The notes under the pieces were generated by a model. That model searched no databases and was not told where the DNA came from. It saw only the letters and a list, made by a program, of their open reading frames with translations. Below are positions 1 through 6,510 of a stretch of 8,872 bases of DNA, piece after piece (positions within the stretch are counted from its first letter, which is position 1; each line of letters opens with the position of its first letter). Origin of the DNA: Xanthobacteraceae bacterium (GTDB lineage: Bacteria; Pseudomonadota; Alphaproteobacteria; Rhizobiales; Xanthobacteraceae); the NCBI GenBank assembly GCA_030043175.1, contig JASHYD010001091.1, positions 1-8,872 on the forward strand. Direction: 5' to 3'. A program made the translations under genes and the position numbers.

Positions 1-268
1 GATCGGAAGCAAACCCTGTGGCCAGGGAGGGTCGTTTGTTGCCCGGCCGTCGTTGACAACGGACATAAGAGTACTACGGCCGCCCAACGAACTACCGCAG
101 TCTGTGGCAGTTCTACCGGGGCGTCCGCCAGACCTGGAAGAAGTGGCTGGAACGGAGGTCGCGGGGAAAGCCCTCAGTTGGGAAAGGTACGCGCAGATCC
201 TGCGCCGTCACCCGCTGCTGCGCCCGCGGATCGTACACACTTGGACCAGAGCAGTGAGTCAAGCCTGA
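1..268 (+). pseudogene. Group II intron reverse transcriptase/maturase, C-terminal remnant, frameshifted
   Basis: This is the tail of an intron-encoded protein that would splice and mobilise a group II intron. Translation in the frame of position 72 gives YYGRPTNYRSLWQFYRGV followed by RQTWKKWLERRSRG, the typical C-terminal maturase (domain X) region. Near position 165 the reading must change frame, after which KALSWERYAQILRRHPLL and RPRIVHTW follow to a TGA at 266-268. A second frame change is needed near 67-71, because the upstream D-N-G-H-K lies in the frame of position 1 while the YYG frame has a TAA at 66-68. The reverse transcriptase core is outside the window or lost. With two breaks in under 200 bases I read it as decayed, though sequencing error is possible. 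Family assignment is from recognised motifs only; the intron class is not resolved. A domain V-like hairpin directly downstream supports the call. Confidence 0.72.
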
Positions 269-307
269 GGAACCCACTGCGGTAGTTCCGCACGGCGGGA
301 TCTGTGA
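266..307 (+). ncRNA. Candidate group II intron domain V hairpin
   Basis: Immediately after the maturase stop the RNA can fold as TGCGG-TAGTT-CCGCA at the tip, then a two-base bulge (CG) on the 3' side, then a lower helix pairing GGAACCC with GGGATCT (one A-A mismatch and one G-U). A short tip helix, a two-base 3' bulge and a lower helix ending in GGGATCTG is the shape expected of catalytic domain V, and its place right after the maturase gene is the expected one. The 5' strand reads AGG where the catalytic triad is usually AGC, so it may be degenerate. Domain VI and the 3' splice site could not be placed. Confidence 0.5.
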
Positions 308-408
308 GGGGGGAAGACCGATCGCACCATGGCCAACCTAAACGGGCACGAAGCTGGAAACGGCGGACACAGACAAGGGGACCCTAAAAGTGCCGATCGC
401 GTCTTCTC

Positions 409-633
409 CTACTCGGCGTTTGGCGATTGAGCCGGGGCCGGGCCCTTTGCGTAGCAGTCGGCAGTTATTTCAAATTGACTGAAACTCGAAAGCAGCGGCT
501 TCGTTTTGGCGAGTTGTTCCTTTGCGGCCTGGCAAGCCTCATAGCTCGCAAATTCCTGGGAGTGTGTGGCCAGCCCGACACTGCGGCTATCTTCAGTGAT
601 TATCGCAATAGTCCAAATCAGCACGTAGATCAT
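409..633 (-). CDS. Small hypothetical protein with N-terminal hydrophobic segment
   Basis: A 74-residue protein of unknown function. The N-terminus (MIYVLIWTIAII) is hydrophobic and could be a signal peptide or single membrane anchor. The rest is polar and carries two cysteines (in YEACQAA and ADCYAKG), which suggests a small exported protein with a possible disulfide; such short, cysteine-pair proteins are common hypotheticals in Hyphomicrobiales. The ATG is preceded by AAAGG with seven bases of spacing, a reasonable ribosome binding site that supports this start. It sits alone between the group II intron remnant and a gene-poor stretch. The opposite strand is also open here, but that reading has no recognisable protein character. 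I do not recognise a named family. Confidence 0.55.
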   Translation of the reverse strand: MIYVLIWTIAIITEDSRSVGLATHSQEFASYEACQAAKEQLAKTKPLLSSFSQFEITADCYAKGPAPAQSPNAE

Positions 634-1110
634 GAGGATGCCTTTACCGCTGCGAACAGAACTTATTACCTACTCGCTGTCCGCTTGGCCAGGGCGCGGA
701 CGAAGATGCTTACGATGAAGCGCGTGATGCTGCGGCCAAGGGGGGCGCGCTGCCAAGTCGACGAAGGGGCTGCACGCCACTGCTCCGCCGCTTCCCGGAT
801 GTGCATGACGGCTGGAACGGCCTCGGAATGGTGCACGAGACGCGCGACGATCACCGACAGGCAGCCGATTGCTGTCAAGGTGGCGACGAGCGGATCGGGG
901 CGGTCAAGCGACTGTTCGAGGCATGCCGGTGTTCGTAACGATCGGGAGGTTGGCGGATAAGTCGATCATCTCAGCCCCAGCCCATCGCTCGCACCGAATG
1001 AGCGGGCCGGATACCCCGCGGGTTTGACCAAGACCGATCCCGCACATGTTCGCCAGTGCGGCGTAAAGAATATCAGGCGGGGTCGAACGTGGACCGTGGC
1101 GTCCAGCCCC
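634..1110. other. Gene-poor stretch, possible decayed minus-strand ORF
   Basis: No gene here can be supported firmly. On the minus strand a 70-codon reading (878 to 666, TTG start) contains a hydrophobic run (AIGCLSVIVARLVHH) and amphipathic stretches. It could be joined by one frame change near 905-920 to an upstream reading starting at an ATG at 969 (MIDLSANLPIVTNTGMP), which has GGGG a little upstream. Together they would make a decayed gene of about 100 codons, but no family is recognised. The long plus-strand reading over the same bases is rich in Arg, Cys and Thr and looks like a shadow. Confidence 0.25.
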
Positions 1111-1127
1111 GCCGAGCCATTCTCGGC
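1111..1127 (-). terminator. Hairpin just after a minus-strand stop codon
   Basis: GCCGAG and CTCGGC form a perfect 6-bp stem around a 5-base loop, starting right after the TAA (1130-1128) of the minus-strand remnant described next. The position is that of a terminator, but no T-run follows on the minus strand, so intrinsic termination is not certain. Confidence 0.35.
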
Positions 1128-1167
1128 TTAGAACTTCAGACCCCCGGTGACGAAACGCCTGATCTTC

Positions 1168-1197
1168 GGGTCGCGGTCGATCGGGTCGCAGTCGATC
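1168..1197. repeat. 15-bp tandem repeat, two copies
   Basis: GGGTCGCGGTCGATC is followed directly by GGGTCGCAGTCGATC (14 of 15 identical). It lies in the minus-strand remnant and encodes a repeated D-P-x-x-R there; the length, a multiple of three, fits a duplication within coding sequence. Confidence 0.6.
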
Positions 1198-1212
1198 ACC
1201 CCGACCCCGTTA

Positions 1213-1233
1213 GTGGGGCGTTGAGAGCCCCAC
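1213..1233 (+). repeat. Candidate left-end hairpin of the IS200-type element
   Basis: GTGGGGC and GCCCCAC form a perfect 7-bp stem around a 7-base loop (GTTGAGA). IS200/IS605 elements lack terminal inverted repeats and carry subterminal hairpins that the single-strand transposase recognises; this one lies about 100 bases upstream of tnpA, as expected for a left end. The exact element boundary and target site cannot be placed. It could also be an unrelated terminator. Confidence 0.45.
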
Positions 1234-1336
1234 GTCTGAAACTTTCGTACCTTTCAGTAAATGTAGCCTCCGCCGTGGCGTCGGTGAGGTACAAATTCAG
1301 ACGATTTGCCGTGGGCGACTCATAAAGGACGGCGCA

Positions 1337-1755
1337 ATGCAACACTATCGACGCGAAAGACACAGCATTTCCAGACTTATCGTTCATTTGGTTTGCGTCA
1401 CCAAATACCGGCGCAAGGTATTCGATGCAGCGGCATTGGAGTGGCTGGCGGGGCAGGCTCGGCAAGTCTTCGCCAAGATGGATTGTCGGCTGTTGGCCAG
1501 CGACGGAGAGGCCGATCACCTGCATATCCTCCTCGAGTACCCGCTGAAGCTGTCGGTTTCGGTGCCCTTGAACGCGTTGACCAGCACGTCAAGTCGGATG
1601 CTTCGCAGGATCCGGCCAGACATCGCCTCTCGCTATCGCGACGGCGTTTTGTGGGTCGCCGGCCTATTTCGCTGCGGCGGCCGGCGGCGCTCCATCGGCC
1701 ATTCATCAAGCAGTATGTCGAGCAACAGAGGCAGGGCGCTTCCTCGTCGCCCTAA
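1337..1755 (+). pseudogene. tnpA: IS200-type Y1 transposase, frame broken twice
   Basis: TnpA of this family cuts and joins single-stranded DNA at the element ends with an HUH metal site and one tyrosine. The ATG at 1337 follows AAGGA with a good spacing. The N-terminal part matches the family well: HSISRLIVHLVCVTKYRRKVF, then the HUH motif in ADHLHILL (His61 and His63), then SSRMLRRIRPDIASRY-DGVLW. After GVLW an extra G in the run at 1652-1655 throws the reading out of frame; SPAYFAAAAGGAPSAI continues in the next frame from 1656. A second extra base near 1704 is followed by IKQYVEQQ in the third frame, ending at TAA 1753-1755. The catalytic tyrosine (codon 1714-1716) thus lies beyond both breaks. 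Repaired, the protein would be about 139 residues, normal for TnpA. Without repair the first frame runs on to 1864 with an unrelated Arg/Ser-rich tail. Confidence 0.85.
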
Positions 1756-1964
1756 ACGGCGAGGCTCCGGCGCGCTGAGAATTTGCTGCTCGGGGCAAAC
1801 CCATCTTACGCGACCCCTCGCCAGCAAGCCTTATTCGGCGTCTGCTTTCCCTGACCGCAGGTAGCCTATCTCCGCCGCAGTCTAGCTTGTATTCGCCATG
1901 ATGTCGCCGCTCTTATGCCGCATGTGCGCGGTTATGTGCGTTAGCGTACAGAGTGGGTTGCGTA

Positions 1965-2819
1965 ATGGCGTTGCGGTTTTCCTCGCCCATCAATCGTCGG
2001 GGAGCGATGTTTGGTATGCTGGCTGCGGGTGGCGCCGCAGCTTTGTCCCTAAAGGTGCCGGCGGTTGCCGCGCCGCATGCCGAGAAGGCTTACGCGGCCT
2101 TCTTCCTCGGCCAGGGCGGTTACCTGTTCTCGTGGGGAATTCCGAGCCTTGAGCGAGAGGCGCGCAAGCTCGGCCTTGCGACCGACGTCTTCAGCTACAC
2201 CGACGTTTATCCCGCCTGGACAAACATCCTCCGCAAGCGCAAGGAGGGTTACAAGGTGGCACTCGTCGGCTACTCGCTGGGCAACACCACCGCGACCTAC
2301 TTGCAAAGCCGTCTCACGGTCGACCTGCTGCTCGCGATCTCTGAATCCTCGCTCGGTCGCAACCACCCGATCAAGAAGCAAAACACCAAGCGCTCCGTGT
2401 TGTGGTACGGGCCGGATATGCTCTCCAATGCCGGAGTCCACGATGGCTTCGATGAGACCAATTACATCGACAGCACGCATCTTTTTATGGATGTCGATCC
2501 CCGCGTGGTGAGGGGCGTGCTCGACGAACTAAGGCGTCTTGTCGCACCCGAAAGGCGTGAGGAACCGATCGTGGCGGCGAAAGCGCCCGCGCATGAGCCG
2601 AGGCGCCAGGAACCGATCGTGGCGGCGAAAGCGCCCGCACATGAGCCGATTGTGCCTCCGGTCGACGGCAAGATGGTATCGGCGCCGGCGCCCGCGCAAC
2701 TGCTAGACGCGACTTCGCTGCCGCCGGCCACTAGCATCGCGCCGGACATGACTTGCACGAAATGCTGGGGACTCGTGCGAAGCCCGGGCGCGGCAGGGCC
2801 TGACCCCTGGATGCAGTGA
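1965..2819 (+). CDS. Tat-exported alpha/beta-hydrolase-like protein
   Basis: A 284-residue protein. The N-terminus has a twin-arginine type signal: SPINRRGAMFGMLAAGG, a hydrophobic stretch, then an Ala-rich cleavage region near residues 30-38, so it probably acts in the periplasm after folding. The mature part reads like an alpha/beta-hydrolase: GQGGYLFSWG near the oxyanion-loop position, then VALVGYSLGN with the nucleophile elbow G-Y-S-L-G (Ser104). Asp151 (in YGPDM) and His172 (in DSTHLF) are the likely other triad members. From about residue 190 it becomes a Pro/Ala/Glu-rich tail with two 16-residue repeats (197-228) and a terminal C-T-K-C pair (Cys264, Cys267). An in-frame GTG at 1953 would add four residues; ATG 1965 gives a better Tat n-region, but neither has a strong ribosome binding site. 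Substrate is unknown; lipase, esterase or thioesterase-like activity is inferred from the fold. It seems to be a single-gene unit. Confidence 0.75.
   Translation: MALRFSSPINRRGAMFGMLAAGGAAALSLKVPAVAAPHAEKAYAAFFLGQGGYLFSWGIPSLEREARKLGLATDVFSYTDVYPAWTNILRKRKEGYKVALVGYSLGNTTATYLQSRLTVDLLLAISESSLGRNHPIKKQNTKRSVLWYGPDMLSNAGVHDGFDETNYIDSTHLFMDVDPRVVRGVLDELRRLVAPERREEPIVAAKAPAHEPRRQEPIVAAKAPAHEPIVPPVDGKMVSAPAPAQLLDATSLPPATSIAPDMTCTKCWGLVRSPGAAGPDPWMQ
2553..2648 (+). repeat. 48-bp tandem duplication inside the hydrolase gene
   Basis: Two adjacent 48-bp units (2553-2600 and 2601-2648) differ at three positions. Each encodes a 16-residue unit containing EPIVAAKAPAHEP. Being a multiple of three, the duplication keeps the frame and lengthens the flexible tail. 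The near identity points to a recent origin and possible copy-number variation between strains. Confidence 0.85.
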
Positions 2820-3076
2820 GGTTGTGCTCAGAGTGAGCATATTCGCCCGCAGCTGCGGCTAAGTCCTCGGAAAGCGACACGTGTCCGAGAACTCTCGACC
2901 GCGCCACGCCACCGTCACCTACGGCGCGCCATCTGCGGCATTGCCGATCAGCCGGCGAAACTGCGCTCGCATGAGGTCTTGGTCGATGACGTTTCGGTCG
3001 AAGCCAACTTCCATTCTTTAAGCACCGAGTCGTTCTGCACCAACGGTTAGAACTGGGGCCGGCGAGGCTAAAAATG
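2820..3076. other. Convergent intergenic region, no gene seen
   Basis: It lies between the ends of the hydrolase gene (plus) and cysG (minus). A 31-codon minus-strand reading starting with ATG near 3014 (MEVGFDRNVIDQDLMRAQF) has protein-like character but no recognised family and may be a remnant. No clear T-tailed terminator was found for either flanking gene. Confidence 0.4.
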
Positions 3077-4546
3077 TCATCCGGCCGCTTGGCTGGCCGA
3101 CGGCGCCCTTGCCGTGTCGGCACTTGCGGCGCGGGCGAACACGCGGCCGATCATGACCACTGCGGGGCCCGGCACCCCCGCCGCAGCGAGCCGGTGCGGC
3201 AGGTCCTCGAGGGTGGCAGCGATAACGGTTTCGTCCGGGCGGGTGGCATTAATCACCGCCACGGCGGGTATTGTGGCATCGAGGCCGGCAGCGATCGCAG
3301 CGGCCGCGAAAGCTGCGTATGTCTTGACCGGCATGTAGACGATCGTCGTCGCGCCCGGGTCGGCGATGCTCTTCCAGTCGATGTCAGCTGGCAGGCGTCC
3401 GTCCGAGGCGTGGCCGGTGACGTATTGGACGCGCCGCGCGCTCTCCCGGTGGGTAAGCGAGACCCCGAGTCGGCTCGCCGCGCCCTGGGCGGCGCTGATG
3501 CCAGGCACCACCTCGACCGGAATGCCGGCGACGCGGCAGGCGGCGATCTCCTCCGTGGCGCGGCCGAAGATCATCGGGTCGCCGCCCTTGAGACGCACCA
3601 CGCGCTTGCCCGCCTTGGCGAGCGTCACCATCAGAGCATTGATCTCTTCCTGCTTGCAGGAGGGACCGTGGCCGGTCTTGCCGACCAGCATCTTCTTGGC
3701 TTCGCGGCGCGCGAAATCGAGAATGTCGGGCGCCACCAGGTCGTCGAGCAGGATGATGTCGGCGGACTGCAGCGCCCGCACGGCGCGCAGGGTGAGGAGT
3801 TCCGGGTCGCCGGGGCCGGCGCCCACCAACATTACTGATCCGTTTTCGTCCCGCGCAGCTTCGCCCGTGGCTTCGGCCAAGAAACCGTCGAAGTTCGATT
3901 GGCTGGGCTTGCGGTCCGGGTGAGTGGCGGCGTACCGCGCAAAAATCTGCCAGAACCGCCGGCGGTCCGGGTGGGAAAGCCCGGTCGCGAACAACGTGCC
4001 GCGCCACTGCCGCGCAGCCTCCGCCCAGCGTGCAAAGCCGCGCGGAATCATGGCCTCGAGCTTCGCCCGCACCGCCATACCGAACGCTGGCGCGGCGCCG
4101 TTAGTCGAGATGCCGATGACGAGCGGCGAACGGTTGACGATCGCCCCGAAGGCGAAGTCGCAGAAGGCCGGCTTGTCGATTACGTTGACCGGCACCCCCC
4201 GTGCGCGTGCTGCGGCCGCGAATTGCGCAGCATCGCCGTCATTCTCGAATGCGCCGACCGCCACTGCGGCGCCGGCGAAATCGTTGGCGGTGATGGGGCG
4301 GGGGTGGATCGTGACCGTGCCGCGGCTTGGGCTTTGCGCGAGCCCCACAAGCTCGTCAGCTGCTGTTGCCGCGAATACCTCTACATTCGCCCCTGCAGCC
4401 GACAGCAATTCCACTTTCCACGCCGCCTGCGCATTGCCGCCCGCCACCACGGCGCGCTTACCTTCGAGGGCAAGAAATACTGGCAATCGCGCCAGCGCGT
4501 TCATGCGTGGTGGGTGAAGCTCGATCGGGAGGCGGGGCGCAGTCAT
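3077..4546 (-). CDS. cysG: Siroheme synthase (fused dehydrogenase/ferrochelatase and uroporphyrinogen-III C-methyltransferase)
   Basis: This cytoplasmic enzyme makes siroheme, the cofactor of assimilatory sulfite and nitrite reductases: two SAM-dependent methylations of uroporphyrinogen III give precorrin-2, which is oxidised with NAD and loaded with iron. The N-terminal half has a nucleotide-binding motif (VVAGGNAQAAWK, about residues 33-44) and VNVIDKPAFCDF (120-131), whose Asp124 fits the catalytic Asp of the dehydrogenase, followed by RSPLVIGISTNG. The C-terminal half has the SAM methyltransferase signatures GAGPGDPELLTL (242-253), VRLKGGDPMIFGR (317-329) and PGISAAQGAASRLG (348-361). At 489 residues it is slightly longer than usual, through short extensions at both ends. 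I chose ATG 4546 because GGAA lies eight bases upstream; an in-frame TTG at 4594 and an ATG at 4504 are alternatives. No sulfite reductase, DUF2849 or nitrate gene lies beside it here, unlike many relatives. Confidence 0.95.
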   Translation of the reverse strand: MTAPRLPIELHPPRMNALARLPVFLALEGKRAVVAGGNAQAAWKVELLSAAGANVEVFAATAADELVGLAQSPSRGTVTIHPRPITANDFAGAAVAVGAFENDGDAAQFAAAARARGVPVNVIDKPAFCDFAFGAIVNRSPLVIGISTNGAAPAFGMAVRAKLEAMIPRGFARWAEAARQWRGTLFATGLSHPDRRRFWQIFARYAATHPDRKPSQSNFDGFLAEATGEAARDENGSVMLVGAGPGDPELLTLRAVRALQSADIILLDDLVAPDILDFARREAKKMLVGKTGHGPSCKQEEINALMVTLAKAGKRVVRLKGGDPMIFGRATEEIAACRVAGIPVEVVPGISAAQGAASRLGVSLTHRESARRVQYVTGHASDGRLPADIDWKSIADPGATTIVYMPVKTYAAFAAAAIAAGLDATIPAVAVINATRPDETVIAATLEDLPHRLAAAGVPGPAVVMIGRVFARAASADTARAPSASQAAG

Positions 4547-4912
4547 CGGGGTTTTTCCATGTGCAGATGTGGTGCCAAGCGGCACGTCCGTCAATCAGGG
4601 CGATAATGCACCGCATCATCCGGCCCCTCGCTGGTTGACCTTACTTCGGCAGCGGATTTGCTGTGTCGACGCATGAATCATGCCGCCCGTGGTGCACCGT
4701 CCTGGCGCGCTGTTCATCTGTTTTTGCTGGTGACCCGCTGACCGAGAGCTGGCGCGCCCGGGCGGTCTGCGGGGGGCTTACCGGCTCGATCTAATTACGG
4801 CCCGGCTCCGCGCCCTTGATCAGGCCCGCGACTTGATGCAATTTGCCCGACCCCATCCCGCCTTATCAGCCAAACCGAACGCGAACGGCAGCAAAGCGCA
4901 TCGAGCACGATC
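4547..4912. promoter_or_regulatory. Divergent intergenic region between cysG and the GlcG-like gene
   Basis: This 366-base gap separates two outward-reading genes, so it should hold promoters for both. I could not assign convincing -35/-10 pairs. A 9-bp direct repeat CTGGCGCGC (4702-4710 and 4749-4757) is present but may be chance in such GC-rich DNA. No riboswitch fold or tRNA was recognised, and the open readings in it lack protein character. Confidence 0.35.
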
Positions 4913-5356
4913 ATGTACGTCGCCGCCACAAAGCGTCTTACTCATCAAGGGGCCAAGCACATGGCCGCGGTTGCGGTGGAGCGCGCACAGGCCGCCGGGA
5001 TCGCCATTGCGGTGGCAGTCGCGGATGCCGGCGGCCATCTGATGGTGTTCGAGCGCATGGACGGCGGGCGGTTTCACACCGTCTATTCAGCCACGACCAA
5101 GGCGGTCTGCGCGGCCTCGAACAAGCGTCCGACCTCGGCGCGGGGCGCCCAGGCGCAGCCGCTTGATGTCGCCCACGCGATCGGACTCGCGCTCGCTGCC
5201 GGCGCGGAGCGGTGGACCGCCATGGAGGGCGGCTTCCCGGTGATCATCGAGGGCGAATGCGTCGGCGGCGTCGGGGTCAGCGGCGGCGATTGGGAGACTG
5301 ACGCCCGCATCGCACGCGAGGCCGTCGAGGCGATCGGCGCTGCGTGGTCGGTATGA
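4913..5356 (+). CDS. GlcG/HbpS-family (heme-degrading-domain family) protein
   Basis: A 147-residue single-domain protein of the GlcG/HbpS family (formerly DUF336). The family signature is clear: AVADAGGHLMVFERMDG (about residues 37-53), then the alternating Ala-rich helix with SATTKAVCAASNKRP, and the C-terminal GGFPVIIEGECVGGVGVSGG followed by D-A-R-I-A. Streptomyces HbpS binds heme and senses redox state; other members sit in glycolate or other catabolic operons with unclear roles, so a heme or small-molecule function here is inference. No signal peptide is visible, so it is likely cytoplasmic. The start ATG has only a weak upstream GAG. The stop TGA overlaps the next ATG (ATGA at 5353-5356), which suggests translational coupling with the oxidoreductase. 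Family call is firm; function is not. Confidence 0.85.
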   Translation: MYVAATKRLTHQGAKHMAAVAVERAQAAGIAIAVAVADAGGHLMVFERMDGGRFHTVYSATTKAVCAASNKRPTSARGAQAQPLDVAHAIGLALAAGAERWTAMEGGFPVIIEGECVGGVGVSGGDWETDARIAREAVEAIGAAWSV

Positions 5357-6408
5357 GAGCGAACGTGGAAAACAAAAACGTCATGCAATCGACACCGGCA
5401 GGTACGGACACCCGCAAGCTGCGCGTCGCGGCGGTGGGGATCGGGTGGTGGTCGGGCGTGCTGGCGGATGCCGCCTTACGCTCGCCCGCTATCGAAATCG
5501 CCGCCTGCTATACCCGTTCCGACGACAAGCGGGTTGCGTTCGCGAAAAAATACGGCTGCCGGGCAGCGGCAAGCTACGAGGAAATTCTCGCCGACCGCGA
5601 CATCGAGGCCGTCATCAACACGACGCCCAATGACGCCCATCTTGTCACCACCCGCATGGCCGCCGAGGCCGGCAAGCACGTCTTCCTCGATAAGCCGATT
5701 GCCAACACGGTCGCCGACGGCCTTGACATCGCCCGCGTTTGCGAGGCCGCCGGTGTGGTGCTGGCGCTCGGTTATCAGCGCCGGCGTGAGAGCCATTTCC
5801 GTTGGATTAAAGCCGAGATCGACGCCGGCCGGTTCGGCAAGCTGGTGCAAGCGGAGTGCAACATCAGCCGCGATCGGGTCGGCAAAATTGATCTATCGTC
5901 ATGGCGCTATCGGGCGGCCGGCATGCCGGGCGGCGTCATGCTGCAGATCGGCATCCATTACGTCGACGTGCTTGAAATGCTGATCGGGCCGGTCCGGCGC
6001 GTCCGCGGCGCATCCGCACAGTTGGTGCTGCCGGGCGATAACCCGGATGTCGCAAACCTTATCCTCGAGCACGAGTGCGGCGCCATTTCCAACCTGACGG
6101 CGTCCTATGCGTCGGCGTCCGAATATTACATGATGAACGTCTACGGCAAAGAGGCGACCGCTTACTACGACATGTTCGCTGGTCTGCGCTACCTGCGCCG
6201 CGGCGAGGCGGCGCCGCGCGTCGTAGCGGTCGCAGCGAACGATACGATTCGTGAGGAGCTTGACGAGTTTGTCGCCTGCATCCGCAACCACGGCAAGCCC
6301 GAAACCGACGGCTGGTGGGCTTCGCGCAACCTCGCTGTCGTGATGGCGGGCATTGAAAGCGCGCGTGAGGGCCGCGCCGTCGATGTCGGCCGGCTTGCCG
6401 CGGGTTAG
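5353..6408 (+). CDS. Gfo/Idh/MocA-family NAD(P)-dependent oxidoreductase
   Basis: A 351-residue cytoplasmic oxidoreductase of the family that includes glucose-fructose oxidoreductase and inositol dehydrogenase. The N-terminal Rossmann fold carries VAAVGIGWWSG (Gly29, Gly31), followed by the conserved substrate/cofactor segment NTTPNDAH, then AAEAGKHVFLDKP with Asp113-Lys114-Pro115 in place of the usual Glu-Lys-Pro. The C-terminal domain has GIHYVDV (200-206), matching the family's G-x-H-x-x-D with the likely catalytic His202. Length is normal. ATG 5353 overlaps the stop of the GlcG-like gene by four bases; GTG 5344 and ATG 5383 are in-frame alternatives, and the Rossmann start near residue 25 would allow the shorter form. 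The natural substrate, probably a sugar, polyol or aromatic dihydrodiol type compound, cannot be told from the sequence. Confidence 0.92.
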   Translation: MRANVENKNVMQSTPAGTDTRKLRVAAVGIGWWSGVLADAALRSPAIEIAACYTRSDDKRVAFAKKYGCRAAASYEEILADRDIEAVINTTPNDAHLVTTRMAAEAGKHVFLDKPIANTVADGLDIARVCEAAGVVLALGYQRRRESHFRWIKAEIDAGRFGKLVQAECNISRDRVGKIDLSSWRYRAAGMPGGVMLQIGIHYVDVLEMLIGPVRRVRGASAQLVLPGDNPDVANLILEHECGAISNLTASYASASEYYMMNVYGKEATAYYDMFAGLRYLRRGEAAPRVVAVAANDTIREELDEFVACIRNHGKPETDGWWASRNLAVVMAGIESAREGRAVDVGRLAAG

Positions 6409-6510
6409 GAATGTTTCCTTCAAGTTAATGCCAACGAGGTTACCCACCCCATAGGCGCCGTACAGAGGGTAAGTAGTGCCTCCCGTGAGTGAGGGCGCGT
6501 CCTAAGCCCA

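Larger units (their letters stand above)
1128..1250 (-). pseudogene. C-terminal remnant of an unidentified minus-strand gene
   Basis: A 41-codon reading without a start codon ends RRFVTGGLKF-stop. The final alternating pattern with terminal Phe resembles the last strand of an outer-membrane beta-barrel, though this is only a resemblance. It contains a short internal repeat (DPIDR-DPKIR) that reflects a 15-bp tandem DNA repeat. The reading runs up to and through the presumed left end of the IS200-type element, so the host gene may have been cut by that insertion. No continuation of the gene was recognised on the far side of the element. A hairpin follows the stop directly. The family is not known. 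Confidence 0.25.
1200..1765 (+). mobile_element. IS200/IS605-family insertion sequence, tnpA only, decayed (ends approximate)
   Basis: The element is inferred from a Y1-type (HUH) transposase gene, a perfect hairpin upstream at 1213-1233 and a weak 5-bp hairpin at the tnpA stop (TCGCC at 1747-1751 with GGCGA at 1758-1762, loop CTAAAC). There is no tnpB, as in IS200 proper. The transposase is broken, so the copy is probably immobile. Ends are estimates, since this family makes no target duplication and has no terminal inverted repeats. Confidence 0.5.

Noticed and set aside
427..960. 177-codon plus-strand open reading
   Set aside because: Arg/Cys/Thr-rich, no domain character, no ribosome binding site, and antisense to the better-supported small protein at 409-633.
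1196..1525. 109-codon minus-strand open reading
   Set aside because: It is antisense to the conserved N-terminal half of the IS200 transposase.
1747..1762. Intrinsic terminator after tnpA
   Set aside because: The stem is only 5 bp and no T-run follows; it is mentioned only as a weak right-end hairpin of the element.
2731..3123. 130-codon minus-strand open reading across the convergent gap
   Set aside because: It overlaps the ends of two genes, is Arg/Pro/Ser-rich and has no convincing start signal.
3074..3838. 254-codon plus-strand open reading
   Set aside because: Antisense to the conserved methyltransferase half of cysG, with no recognised motif.
4547..4912. SAM or cobalamin riboswitch upstream of cysG
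   Set aside because: No recognisable conserved riboswitch core was seen in the leader on the minus strand.
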